Shown here one piece after another: positions 8,680 through 16,998 of a stretch of 64,000 nt of DNA (positions within the stretch are counted from its first letter, which is position 1; every line of letters starts with the position of its first letter). Location: positions 7,777,501 to 7,841,500 of the forward strand of contig NZ_SAUN01000001.1 of NCBI RefSeq assembly GCF_004011505.1, read 5' to 3'. This DNA comes from Nonomuraea polychroma. GTDB lineage: Bacteria; Actinomycetota; Actinomycetes; Streptosporangiales; Streptosporangiaceae. Position numbers and translations under genes: made by a program. A model generated the notes under the pieces. The model made no database searches. It was not told where the DNA came from and saw nothing but the letters and a program-made list of their open reading frames with translations.

Positions 8680-9987
8680 GTGACTGACCTGCCAGGTCGC
8701 GAAAACGACCCCAATGAGAACCCGTTCGCCATGTTCGGCAACCCTGAGCAGATGGCTCAGGCGATGCGCCAGTTCGCCGACATGCTGTCGGCGCCGCAGG
8801 GTTCAGGCCCTGTCAACTGGGACATGGCCAAGAACATCGCCCGCCACGCCGTGGTCGCCCAGGGCGACCCGAGCGTCATGGAAGGCGAGCGCCGCCAGAT
8901 CGTGGAGGCGCTGAGCCTGGCCGACCTGTGGCTTAACGAGGCGACCGCGCTGCCCAGCGGCGTGGCCAACCCGCAGGCCTGGAGCCGGTCCGAATGGATC
9001 GAGAACACCATCCCGATCTGGCGAAAACTTTGCGAGCCCATCGCCGAGCGCATGGTCGAGACCATGGGCGGCGCGCTCGGCGGCTCCGGGCTGCCGCCCG
9101 AGGCCCAGCAGATGGCAGGCCCTCTCATGGGCATGCTCAAGCAGATGGGCGGCATGATGGTCGGCCAGCAGATCGGCCAGGCCATCGGCTCACTCGCCCG
9201 CGAGGTGGTCGGCACGACCGACATCGGCCTGCCGCTGTCGGACACGGCGGCGCTCCTGCCCGGCGGCATCGCCTCCTTCAGCGAAGGCCTGGAGATCTCC
9301 TCCGAGGAGATCAGGATCTACCTGGCGCTGCGCGAGGCCGCGCACCACCGGCTGTTCCAGCACGTGCCGTGGCTGCGCTCGCACCTGCTGGGCGCGGTCG
9401 AGGAATACGCCAAGGGCATCACGCTCGACACCTCGGCGCTCGAAGAGCAGATCCGCGGGCTCGACATCAACAACCCCGAGGCGATCCAAGAGGCGCTGAG
9501 CGGCGGCAAGCTGCTCAAGCCCGAGGAGACCGAACGGCAGAAGGCCGCCCTGGCGCGTCTGGAGACGATGCTCGCCCTGGTCGAGGGCTGGGTCGCCACG
9601 GTGGTCGACCGGAGCGCCGAGGGCAAGCTGCCCTCCGCCGTCGCCCTGGCCGAGACCGTACGCCGGCGCCGGGCCACCGGCGGCCCGGCCGAGCTGACGT
9701 TCGGCACGCTGGTGGGGCTGGAGCTGCGGCCCAGGCGGCTGCGCGAGGCGGCGACGCTGTGGCGGGCGCTGGAGAGCGAGCGCGGGATCGACGGCCGCGA
9801 CGCGCTCTGGGGCCACCCGGATCTCATGCCGACGGCCGACGACCTCGATGACCCCGACGCGTTCGTCCGCGGCGAGGCCGCCTGGGACATCTCCGAGCTG
9901 GAGCGAAAGCCTGGCGGCTCCGAGCCCGAGGGTGAGCAGGGCGAGGGTGAGCCGGGCGAGGGCGAGGGCGAGGGCGACAAGAGTTGA
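8680..9987 (+). CDS. Zinc-dependent metalloprotease-like protein (DUF2342)
   Basis: A 435-residue protein of the actinobacterial DUF2342/zincin-like family. It has the family core LADLWLNEATALPSG near residue 85 and a Gly/Met-rich stretch (MGGMMVGQQIGQAIGSLARE). The metal-site-like helix LREAAHHRLFQHVPWL near residue 220 is followed by EYAKGITLD. The last 35 residues are an acidic Gly/Glu repeat, probably disordered. The substrate is unknown. It starts at GTG 8680 and overlaps the downstream Nudix gene by four bases. Rv3195 is the remembered mycobacterial counterpart. Confidence 0.85.
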   Translation: MTDLPGRENDPNENPFAMFGNPEQMAQAMRQFADMLSAPQGSGPVNWDMAKNIARHAVVAQGDPSVMEGERRQIVEALSLADLWLNEATALPSGVANPQAWSRSEWIENTIPIWRKLCEPIAERMVETMGGALGGSGLPPEAQQMAGPLMGMLKQMGGMMVGQQIGQAIGSLAREVVGTTDIGLPLSDTAALLPGGIASFSEGLEISSEEIRIYLALREAAHHRLFQHVPWLRSHLLGAVEEYAKGITLDTSALEEQIRGLDINNPEAIQEALSGGKLLKPEETERQKAALARLETMLALVEGWVATVVDRSAEGKLPSAVALAETVRRRRATGGPAELTFGTLVGLELRPRRLREAATLWRALESERGIDGRDALWGHPDLMPTADDLDDPDAFVRGEAAWDISELERKPGGSEPEGEQGEGEPGEGEGEGDKS

Positions 9988-10544
9988 GCCTGCACCGCGA
10001 TGCGGTGGCGGTGCTGTCCGCCTGGACCGCGCCCACGCCCGAGGAAGAGGCTCTGCGCCAGGAGTTCCTCGACCACTTGCGGGCGCACGACGACGCGATG
10101 CTGCGCGCGTGCGTGCCGGGGCATCTGACGGCGACGACGGCGGTGTTGTCGCACGACGGCACGCAGGTGCTGCTCACGCTGCATCCGAAGGCAGGGATGT
10201 GGTTGCCGATGGGCGGGCACTGCGAGGTCTCCGACACCTCGCTCGCGGCCGCGGCGCTGCGGGAAGCCTGGGAGGAGTCCGGCATTTCTGGACTTGAGCT
10301 GCTGCCTGGTCCGCTGGCGGTGGACAAGCACGTGGTGTGGTGCCACCCGCCGACCAGCTGGCACCTCGACGTCGAGTACGCCGCCGTGGCGCCTCCCGGC
10401 GCCGAGGCGGTGATCAGCGAGGAGTCGCTGGACCTGCGCTGGTTCCCCGTCGACGAGATCCCCGACCTGTCGGACGAGGCCACGCGGCGATTGGCCAAAC
10501 GTGGACAGGCCGCGCTCGGCTCTGGTTCGCGCGCTGTTGGTTAG
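9984..10544 (+). CDS. Nudix hydrolase
   Basis: A 186-residue Nudix-fold protein likely to hydrolyse a nucleoside diphosphate derivative. The Nudix helix is visible as GGHCEVSDTSLAAAALREAWEESGI (residues about 72-96 of the protein, quoted in part): REAWEESG is canonical, while the stretch before it has one extra residue relative to the standard spacing. A TTG start gives a TTGA overlap with the preceding stop, so translation is probably coupled to the metalloprotease-like gene. The substrate cannot be told. Confidence 0.85.
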   Translation: MSLHRDAVAVLSAWTAPTPEEEALRQEFLDHLRAHDDAMLRACVPGHLTATTAVLSHDGTQVLLTLHPKAGMWLPMGGHCEVSDTSLAAAALREAWEESGISGLELLPGPLAVDKHVVWCHPPTSWHLDVEYAAVAPPGAEAVISEESLDLRWFPVDEIPDLSDEATRRLAKRGQAALGSGSRAVG

Positions 10545-10575
10545 AGTCCATGGCGTCGTTCCAGAGGGGGGTTTG

Positions 10576-11571
10576 GTGAGCACTTCGGCTGAGTCGCCCG
10601 TCGGCGGCACGATCGTGACGCCCGTACGCAGACGCCGGAGGTTCACCGGGTCGGCACTGACGTGGATGGCCGTGACGCCGTTCGCGGCGTGGGCGGTCGC
10701 CAGGGTGGCGGGGCTGGAGCGGGGATCGCTGCCCACGCAGATCATGACCGCGACCCCGTACGCGGCGGCCGGCTCGCTGGTCCCCCTCCTGATCGCCGCG
10801 GTCGGGCGCAAGCGCGCCGCCACCGCGGTGGCGTTACTCGCCACCACCGCGCTCGGTTTCAGCGTGCTGCCCAGGGCGCTCGGCACGGCCGAGGCGACGG
10901 CCGGCCGGCCGTTCAAGGTCATGACGATCAACATGCTGTTCGGCCGGGCGGACATCGAAGCGATCATGAAGCTGGTCCGGGAGTTCGACCCCGACGTGCT
11001 GAGCACGCAGGAGTTGACGCCCGGAGCGGTCTCCGACCTGGACGCGGCCGGGCTCAAAGAGCTGATGCCGCACCGCGTGCTGGAGGACGAGTGGAGCGCC
11101 GGCGGCAGCGGGCTCTACTCCAAGCACCCCATGGCGCAGTTGCCTGACGTGGCGCCGCCGGTCGGGCACAAGATGCCGGCCGCGCTGGTCTCGCTGCCGG
11201 GCGGGAACCCGATCGAGTTCGTCGACGTGCATCCCTACCCGCCGATCGGCCCGAACGTCGTCCAGTGGAACGACGCGCTGGCCGCGCTGCCGTCCGCCTC
11301 CCCCGACCGGGTGCGGATCCTGGCGGGCGACTTCAACGCTTCCCTCGACCACGCCGCCATGCGCAAGCTGCTGGCCAGGGGCTACAAGGACGCCGCCGAT
11401 CAGGTGGGGGCCGGGCTGATCCCGACCTGGCCGGCGAACAGGCGGATGCCGCCGATCATCACGATCGACCACGTGCTGGTGGATCAGCGGGTGGGGGTGC
11501 GCGAGGTGAGTGTGCGCGACGTGCCGGGCACCGACCACCGCGCCGTGCTGGCCGAGCTCACCGTGCCCTGA
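10576..11571 (+). CDS. Endonuclease/exonuclease/phosphatase family protein, membrane-anchored
   Basis: A 331-residue protein. Two or three hydrophobic segments occupy residues about 25-100 (LTWMAVTPFAAWAVARVAG, AAGSLVPLLIAAVG, VALLATTALGFSVLP). An EEP catalytic domain follows, with TINML (Asn), STQEL (metal-binding Glu), GLYSK, DVHPYP, AGDFNAS (Asp/Asn), TIDHVL and GTDHRAV (catalytic His). The active site is predicted outside the membrane, so the substrate may be extracellular nucleic acid, a lipid or a phosphoester. GTG 10576 has GAGGGGGG upstream; an earlier in-frame start would overlap the Nudix gene. Its stop codon begins a 24-nt tandem repeat. Confidence 0.87.
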   Translation: MSTSAESPVGGTIVTPVRRRRRFTGSALTWMAVTPFAAWAVARVAGLERGSLPTQIMTATPYAAAGSLVPLLIAAVGRKRAATAVALLATTALGFSVLPRALGTAEATAGRPFKVMTINMLFGRADIEAIMKLVREFDPDVLSTQELTPGAVSDLDAAGLKELMPHRVLEDEWSAGGSGLYSKHPMAQLPDVAPPVGHKMPAALVSLPGGNPIEFVDVHPYPPIGPNVVQWNDALAALPSASPDRVRILAGDFNASLDHAAMRKLLARGYKDAADQVGAGLIPTWPANRRMPPIITIDHVLVDQRVGVREVSVRDVPGTDHRAVLAELTVP

Positions 11572-11712
11572 GTCGTGTCGCTCACCGTGCCGTGAGCAGG
11601 GTCACTCGTCATGCCGTGAGTCGTGTCGCTCACCGTGCCCTGAGCAGGGTCACTCGTCATGCCCTGAGGCGTGTCGCTCATCGTGCGGTGAGCCGCGCCG
11701 CTCATCGTGCGG
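11569..11712 (+). repeat. Six-copy 24-nt tandem repeat between convergent genes
   Basis: Six units of 24 nt begin at 11569, 11593, 11617, 11641, 11665 and 11689, each starting TGAG on the plus strand. Units 1 and 3, and units 2 and 4, are nearly identical, so the array also has a 48-nt order. The first TGA is the stop of the upstream gene. The last unit contains the stop of the convergent gene (11702-11704). Confidence 0.9.
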
Positions 11713-12289
11713 TGATCAGCGCCCTGGTGTTGTCCCAACCCTCCAGGCCGGGGTCCAGGCGTGCGACGTCGTGCGGCGTGCGCAGGCGGTGCCAGCCGGG
11801 GGTGGTGGCTACCTTCCGCGGTCCGGGCGCCTGGGCGCGCAGCGCGGCCACCACGTTCTCGTCGTCCAGGTCAGGATCGGCCCAGGCGGGGGCGGGGAGC
11901 GCGCAGGCCAGAGCCACGGCGCCGCCGTTCTCCGCCGGGCAGACGGTGATCTCGGCCCTGCCGAGCTCCCTGAACAGCTTGCCGACGAGCAGGGGCGGCA
12001 GATCGGGCGCGTCGCCGCAGATCACGGCGGCCTGATCGGCCTTGAGCCGGCCGAGCACGGCCCGTACCGGCTCGTCCTCCGCTATCGTGACGACCTCGGT
12101 GCCGGGCCAGACGATCTCGTCCAGGCCGGGAACGCTGGTGATCAGGACCGGGGTGACGAGCTCGAGTCCCGCGACCATCTCGTAGGTGTCCTCGGCCACC
12201 GCCTCGAGGAACTCCCTCGGGTCGACACCCGGCGGCGCCGCCTGCGCCATGTGCTGACGTACGAGGACCGCGGCGATGCGCGTCAACAC
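11702..12289 (-). CDS. CofC/MobA-like nucleotidyltransferase-fold protein
   Basis: A 195-residue protein with a GT-A/nucleotidyltransferase pattern: PVLITSVPGLDEIVWPG, then AVICGDAPDLPPLLVGKLF (the Asp-containing metal region) and VCPAENGGAVALA. It resembles small actinobacterial relatives of CofC and of TIGR04282-type transferases, but it lacks a clear N-terminal Gly-rich loop, so catalytic activity is open. GTG 12289 overlaps the stop of the upstream metallopeptidase gene as GTGTTGA, a translational-coupling arrangement. The C-terminus runs into the 24-nt repeat. Confidence 0.6.
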   Translation of the reverse strand: MLTRIAAVLVRQHMAQAAPPGVDPREFLEAVAEDTYEMVAGLELVTPVLITSVPGLDEIVWPGTEVVTIAEDEPVRAVLGRLKADQAAVICGDAPDLPPLLVGKLFRELGRAEITVCPAENGGAVALACALPAPAWADPDLDDENVVAALRAQAPGPRKVATTPGWHRLRTPHDVARLDPGLEGWDNTRALITAR

Positions 12290-12798
12290 TCCTCCGGCGC
12301 CGTGTGGGCTGCGGCGGAGAACCCCTCCAAGAACCCGCGGGCACGCTCCGCTTTCGGATACTGTTCCACCAGCGCCCAGAACTTGGGGCCGTGGCTGGGC
12401 ACGAGCAGGTGCACGAGCTCGTGGATGATCACGTAGTTGATGACCCACTCGGGCAGGCCCTTGAGACGGGTGGAGATCCGGATCGTTCCGTTCTCCGGGG
12501 TGCAGGAGCCCCAGCGGTGCTGCTGGTTGTCGACCCAGCGCACGCTCACTGGCTCGGCCTTGCCGTCGAGATATTTCGACGACAGCTCCCTCGCCCGCTC
12601 CAGCAGGCCCTCGTCGGTCGGCCTTCGCCTGCGTTCCTTCGCGGCCAGCCGATCCAGCATCCGGCTCACCCATTCATCCGCGTCTTCACCGCTCAGCCAG
12701 GCGGGCAGGAGCACGATCGTCTTGTCGCCGTCGCGGTAAGCGGAAACCGTACGCCGGCGACGAGAACTGCGACGAACCTCGACTGTCTCGGGGGGCAC
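12283..12798 (-). CDS. YgjP-like (DUF45) metal-dependent hydrolase
   Basis: A 171-residue predicted zinc metallopeptidase-like protein. The family signature QHRWGSCTPENGTIRI is followed by the HExxH-type helix VIIHELVHLLVPSHGPKFW, which carries the metal ligands. GTG 12798 is chosen because the protein then begins with VPPETVEVRRSSRRRRT as family members do; the open frame reaching 13089 codes for Pro/Ser-rich sequence unlike a protein. It is coupled to the downstream CofC-like gene by a 7-base overlap. The substrate is unknown. Confidence 0.85.
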   Translation of the reverse strand: MPPETVEVRRSSRRRRTVSAYRDGDKTIVLLPAWLSGEDADEWVSRMLDRLAAKERRRRPTDEGLLERARELSSKYLDGKAEPVSVRWVDNQQHRWGSCTPENGTIRISTRLKGLPEWVINYVIIHELVHLLVPSHGPKFWALVEQYPKAERARGFLEGFSAAAHTAPEEC

Positions 12799-13247
12799 AT
12801 ATGCACGGTAGCCGAGACTGACGAAATTCCACAGAGGGTGGACGTTGTTTCTGCTGGTCAGATGATTAAGAGCCGGTGAATTTGGGCACGCGGCTTTCCC
12901 GATGCCCGGCCAGGCTCTCCAGCAGGTCTGACTGCGTCGTGGTGGTGGGTGGGGCGAGGATTCCCAGCGCAGCGAGGGTTCCGGGTCTTGATGGTCTTGG
13001 TTTTGGGCAACTTTGGGGGGACTTGCGGCAATCGAGGTGGTTACTAGGCGATCTTCCGGGCGATGGTTCGTACGTCGAGGATGGGTCATTGTTTGGGAAA
13101 GATTGATTTACCTGATCTTTATCCGTGGCCGCATGCTCGACGCTCCCTGCGGCCCTCTCGGCCGGACCGCGGCGGGAGGGAGAAGTTATCCACAGGCCGG
13201 GCGGAACCGGCTCGGGATCTTGCTGTGGCGTGCGAACCTTTCCCGCC
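12799..13247. other. Intergenic region between divergent genes
   Basis: About 450 bases separate the DUF45 and ThiF-like genes. Short frames exist on both strands but have no ribosome-binding sites or recognisable products. A single TTATCCACA (13186-13194) matches a DnaA box. An AT-richer patch at 13080-13125 could hold promoters. I find no terminator or RNA gene. Confidence 0.5.
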
Positions 13248-14864
13248 ATGAGGCCACGTGTGAAGCCCGCCCTCCGGCGCATCATCCGCGATGAGCACAC
13301 CCTGCAATACGGCGTGCATCCCCTGCGCGCCATCAAGCTGTCCGGCCTGGCCCGATCCGTTCAGCAGTGGATCGCGGGCCTCGACGGGACCCGTGACCTG
13401 GCGCGCGTCCTGGCCGCGGCGAGCGCCGCCGGGCTCGACGAATGTCACGCCCGTTCCCTGCTCGACCAGCTCACCGCGCAAGGCGCCCTCCACGACGCCG
13501 CCACCAGCCCCGCGCCCCTCCGCGACCTCACGCTGGCCGAGCGGGACCGCCTGAGACCCGACCTCGAAGCCCTCGATCTGTCCTCGACCGCGCCTGATGG
13601 CGGGATCGGTCTCCTGGCGCGACGACGCGCGGCTCGGGTGCGGGTCTATGGGGCCGGGCGGGTCGGGGCACAGATCGTGGTGCTCCTGGCGGCCGCCGGT
13701 GTGGGGCACATCCGGGTGATCGACTCGGGCCGGGTCCGGGCGAGCGACATCACCCCAGGCGGGTTGACGTGGGCGGAGCTGGGCCTGACGCGGGAGGAAG
13801 GGGCCGTGGCGGCGGCCCTCCGGCTGACATCAGGCGGGCGCGCAGTCGGAGGCGGCGATGACATGGCGGCCGACCAGCGGCACAGCGACCAACCGCAGGG
13901 CAACCCCCGATCCGCTGCCCGCACACCCAGGCCGATCCCTTCGCCGGCCATCCCGGTCCCCGCGCCCGACCGCGCCACCCGCACCCCGACCACCGCCACA
14001 CCCCCACCCGACCGCGCCATCCGGACCCCGACCACCACCACACCCCCACCCGACCGCGCCGTCGGAACCCCGGCCACCACCACGCCCCCATCCGACCGCG
14101 CCGTCCGTACCCCGGCCACCGCCATGCCCGCGTCAGGCGCACGCACCCGTCAGGAGGGCAGCGCAGGCCAACGCCGGTCCGCAACCCACCGGCCTCCGGA
14201 GACATCCCACACCGCGGATCTGCGGGACACCGAGGCAGTGCAGGGAAACGCCGGTCGGCGAGGAGGAGGACGAGAAGAAGGAGAAGGAGCTCAACCGGCC
14301 CCCCGCAGGAAACGAACAGGCAGGCGGATCGACGGGCAGGAGTTGGTCCGGCCGGCGGTTGAGGTGCTGGCCGGAGGGACGTACCTGGGAGACAGGTCGG
14401 ACCGCCCCGACCTCGTCATCCTCGCGCCCGTCGGCCCGATGGACGGCGTGCTCGTCAACGAGCTGACCTGCCTGGGCATCCCTCACCTGCTCGCGTCCGC
14501 CTTCGAAGGCCACGGCACGGTCGGCCCGCTCGTGCTGCCCGGTGAGACGGCATGCCTGCACTGCCTCGACCTGACACGCCGCGACGACGACCCGGCCTGG
14601 CCGATCGTCACCGCCCGGCTGGGCGGCTACCCGCCAGGCGAGATCGCCTGCGACACGACTCTCGCGACCCTGGTCGCGGCGGAAGCGACCGGGCATGCGC
14701 TTGCTCACCTGGATGGCAAAGAGTCCAGTGTGACCAACGGCACAATGGATGTATCACCTGATTGGCGCTGGAATCGGCAGGCCTGGCGGGTACATCCGCA
14801 ATGTCGTTGTATGCGAAACAATCCTTATTCGCTAAGAATGGTCATGTCGCCCAAGCGCGACTGA
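13248..14864 (+). CDS. ThiF/E1-like protein with large low-complexity insertion
   Basis: A 538-residue protein. The N-terminal part (1 to about 115) resembles the peptide-binding region of cyclodehydratase-like proteins. A Rossmann nucleotide loop (RVYGAGRVGAQIVVLLAAAGVG) and IDSGRV follow, then the E1 fold is interrupted by about 190 residues of Pro/Thr/Arg-rich sequence holding four 14-residue repeats. The fold resumes with DLVILAPVG and ends with cysteines in CLHCLDL and CRC, which probably bind zinc. No substrate or precursor peptide gene is adjacent. The ATG follows a weak site; an extended frame upstream is not protein-like. The remembered counterpart is Rv3196. Confidence 0.75.
   Translation: MRPRVKPALRRIIRDEHTLQYGVHPLRAIKLSGLARSVQQWIAGLDGTRDLARVLAAASAAGLDECHARSLLDQLTAQGALHDAATSPAPLRDLTLAERDRLRPDLEALDLSSTAPDGGIGLLARRRAARVRVYGAGRVGAQIVVLLAAAGVGHIRVIDSGRVRASDITPGGLTWAELGLTREEGAVAAALRLTSGGRAVGGGDDMAADQRHSDQPQGNPRSAARTPRPIPSPAIPVPAPDRATRTPTTATPPPDRAIRTPTTTTPPPDRAVGTPATTTPPSDRAVRTPATAMPASGARTRQEGSAGQRRSATHRPPETSHTADLRDTEAVQGNAGRRGGGREEGEGAQPAPRRKRTGRRIDGQELVRPAVEVLAGGTYLGDRSDRPDLVILAPVGPMDGVLVNELTCLGIPHLLASAFEGHGTVGPLVLPGETACLHCLDLTRRDDDPAWPIVTARLGGYPPGEIACDTTLATLVAAEATGHALAHLDGKESSVTNGTMDVSPDWRWNRQAWRVHPQCRCMRNNPYSLRMVMSPKRD
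13965..14132 (+). repeat. 42-nt coding repeat, four copies
   Basis: Four in-frame units of 42 nt encode 14-residue repeats of the form PDRAxRTPTTxTPP (residues about 240-295) within the ThiF-like protein. Copies differ mainly at single bases, which suggests recent tandem duplication. Confidence 0.85.
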
Positions 14865-14927
14865 CGTGATCCGGGGACGACCACGAAGGGGGGAAGCGGC
14901 ATCTCTGCCGAGGTTCCGCGCATCAGT

Positions 14928-16262
14928 GTGAGCGATCTTCCGCGCCGTGCTGTCACGCGTTCTGCCAAGCTGGCCACGCTCCCCTTAGGGTTCGCCGGTC
15001 GTGCCGCCCTCGGACTGGGCAAGCGCCTCGGCGGCAAGTCCGCTGAGATCGTGGCGCAGGAGGTCCAACAGCGTACGGCCGAGCAGGTCTTCAAGGTGCT
15101 CGGCGAGCTCAAGGGCGGCGCGATGAAGCTCGGGCAGGCGCTGTCGATCTTCGAGGCGGCGCTGCCGCAGGAGATCGTCGGCCCTTACCGCGCCACGCTG
15201 ACCAAACTGCAGGACGCCGCTCCCCCGCTCCCCGTGTCCACCGTCCACAAGGTGCTGACGGAGCAGCTGGGCGACGACTGGCGGGAGAATTTCCGCTCGT
15301 TCGACGACCAGCCGACCGCCGCGGCCTCGATCGGCCAGGTGCACAAGGCCGTATGGCACGACGGCCGGGAGGTGGCCGTCAAGATCCAATACCCGGGGGC
15401 GGGCAAGGCACTGCTCGGCGACTTCGCCCAGCTGGCCCGCCTGGGCAAGTTGTTCGGCGTCTTACTGCCCGGCCTCGACATGAAGGCAGTGCTGTCGGAG
15501 CTGCGTGAGCACATCGCGGAGGAGCTCGACTATTTCCGCGAGGCCGAGGCCCAGCACGCCTTCGCTCTCGAGTTCCACGGCGACCCCGACTTCCACGTCC
15601 CCGATGTGATCGCGGCCAACGAAATGGTCCTGGTGACCGAATGGATGGACGGCACCCCGCTGTCACGCATCATCGCCGAGGGCGCCCAAGAGGAACGCGA
15701 CCACGCCGGCCTGCTCTTCGTACGTTTCCTGTTCTGCTCGCCGGCGCGGGTGGGGATGCTCCACGCCGATCCGCACCCGGGCAACTTCCGCATGCTGGCC
15801 AACGGGAAGCTCGGCGTCCTGGACTTCGGCGCGGTCAACCGCCTGCCTGACGGCTACCCCAGGGTCTTCGGGCAGTTAATGCGCATCTTCAACCAGGGCG
15901 ACATGGAAACCGTCGTGGCGGGGCTGCGCCAGGAGGGCTTCATCCGTCCCGACATCGAGATCGACCCCGACGCACTGCGTGCCTTCCTCGCGCCGTACGT
16001 GGAGCCGACGGCGGTGGAGGAGTTCTCCTTCAGCCGGGAGTGGCTCCAGGCCCAGGCGGCCAGCGTCACGGACCTGCGCCCCGGCAACGTGGTGCGGCAG
16101 CTCAACCTGCCGGCCTCGTATGTGCTCATCCACCGGGTTCATGCGGCAGGCGTGGGCGTGCTCTGCCAACTGGGCACCACGGCCCGCTTCCGCGACGAGG
16201 TGATCCGCTGGGTTCCCGGCTTCGCCGACGACCCCGACGACCAACCCCTGGCCATCGGCTGA
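14928..16262 (+). CDS. AarF/UbiB (ABC1) family atypical kinase
   Basis: A 444-residue ABC1-family protein, related to UbiB/Coq8 and probably acting as an ATPase or kinase-like factor in isoprenoid lipid metabolism. The diagnostic motifs are present: KGGAMKLGQALS (KxGQ), AAASIGQVH (Ala-rich loop), VAVKIQYPG (ATP Lys), ADPHPGNF (catalytic loop) and LDFGAV (metal Asp). GTG 14928 gives the usual family N-terminus MSDLPRRAVTRSAKLATLP. The strong AAGGGGGGAAG lies too far upstream for it and might serve an upstream non-standard start. The remembered counterpart is Rv3197. Confidence 0.92.
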   Translation: MSDLPRRAVTRSAKLATLPLGFAGRAALGLGKRLGGKSAEIVAQEVQQRTAEQVFKVLGELKGGAMKLGQALSIFEAALPQEIVGPYRATLTKLQDAAPPLPVSTVHKVLTEQLGDDWRENFRSFDDQPTAAASIGQVHKAVWHDGREVAVKIQYPGAGKALLGDFAQLARLGKLFGVLLPGLDMKAVLSELREHIAEELDYFREAEAQHAFALEFHGDPDFHVPDVIAANEMVLVTEWMDGTPLSRIIAEGAQEERDHAGLLFVRFLFCSPARVGMLHADPHPGNFRMLANGKLGVLDFGAVNRLPDGYPRVFGQLMRIFNQGDMETVVAGLRQEGFIRPDIEIDPDALRAFLAPYVEPTAVEEFSFSREWLQAQAASVTDLRPGNVVRQLNLPASYVLIHRVHAAGVGVLCQLGTTARFRDEVIRWVPGFADDPDDQPLAIG

Positions 16263-16299
16263 CCGGCCCGGCACACTCCTTCCCTCGTACGCGCAGGTG

Positions 16300-16929
16300 T
16301 CAGGCGAGGCCTGAGAGGAGGGCGTTGACGCCGTCGGTGAGGACGCGTTCGCCTTCCTCGCGCGAATCCAGGAACCAGCCCGGGAGCGGGCTGCGGAGTG
16401 AGCAGGTGAGCTCGATGCTGACGATGCCGTGGATCGTGGTCCACACCAGGTACGCCGCGCGCACGGGGTCGATGGAGCGGATGAGGTCGGCGTCGGCCGC
16501 GGCGGAGGTGGCCTCGGTGAGCAGGGTGAAGGTCAGGCTCAGGGCGTCGTGGCGCTGTTCGGGCGAGGGGTCGAAATCGGGCAGCGGGCGCTCGAACATC
16601 AGGGCGTACAGCGCGGGATCGGACAGGGCGAACCGCCTGTAGCCGTAGGCCACCGCCATGATCCGGGCAAGCGGGTCCGTGTGGCCGTTCAGCGACGTGG
16701 TCATGTCCTGGTGGAGGATGCTGAAACCGTACCGGTAGATCGCCTCCAGCAGGCCGGCGCGGCCGCCGAAGCAGGTGTAGATGCCCATGGTGGAAGTGCC
16801 CGCGGCGTCCGCCACGCGGCGGAGGGTGAGGTGGAGCGCCCCTTGTTCGCGAAGCACGCGCATGGCGGCGTCGAGGAGGTCCTGGCGCAGTGCGCCGAGT
16901 TCTTTCGGGGTGCTTACGTCTCTCGGCAC
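16300..16929 (-). CDS. TetR/AcrR family regulator
   Basis: A 209-residue repressor-like protein. The N-terminal helix-turn-helix is LTLRRVADAAGTSTMGIYTCFGGRAGLLEAIYRYGF. The ligand domain resembles TetR_C families (YALMFERPLPDF, VWTTIHGIVSIEL). GTG 16929 starts the protein as VPRDVSTPKELG; ATGs at 16959 and 16962 are alternatives but lie inside the likely operator. It is divergent from the membrane protein gene at 16999, with a palindrome between them, so it probably controls itself and that gene. Confidence 0.88.
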   Translation of the reverse strand: MPRDVSTPKELGALRQDLLDAAMRVLREQGALHLTLRRVADAAGTSTMGIYTCFGGRAGLLEAIYRYGFSILHQDMTTSLNGHTDPLARIMAVAYGYRRFALSDPALYALMFERPLPDFDPSPEQRHDALSLTFTLLTEATSAAADADLIRSIDPVRAAYLVWTTIHGIVSIELTCSLRSPLPGWFLDSREEGERVLTDGVNALLSGLA

Positions 16930-16947
16930 GGTCTCACCATATCGGGC

Positions 16948-16975
16948 GATAACGAGCATCATAACGAGCGTTATC
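16948..16975. promoter_or_regulatory. Putative TetR operator
   Basis: The perfect palindrome ATAACG-AG-CGTTAT (16961-16974) is preceded by another GATAACG at 16948. It lies between the divergent TetR gene and the membrane protein gene, 24 bases before the latter's ATG. Operator function is inferred from position and symmetry. Confidence 0.65.
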
Positions 16976-16998
16976 ACCGAGAGAAGGGGCATTTCGAG

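Noticed and set aside
12799..13089. N-terminal extension of the DUF45 hydrolase
   Set aside because: The open extension is Pro/Ser/His-rich and unlike the family; GTG 12798 gives the usual N-terminus.
13186..13194. Origin-type DnaA box TTATCCACA
   Set aside because: A single box without a cluster, AT-rich unwinding region or dnaA/dnaN neighbours.
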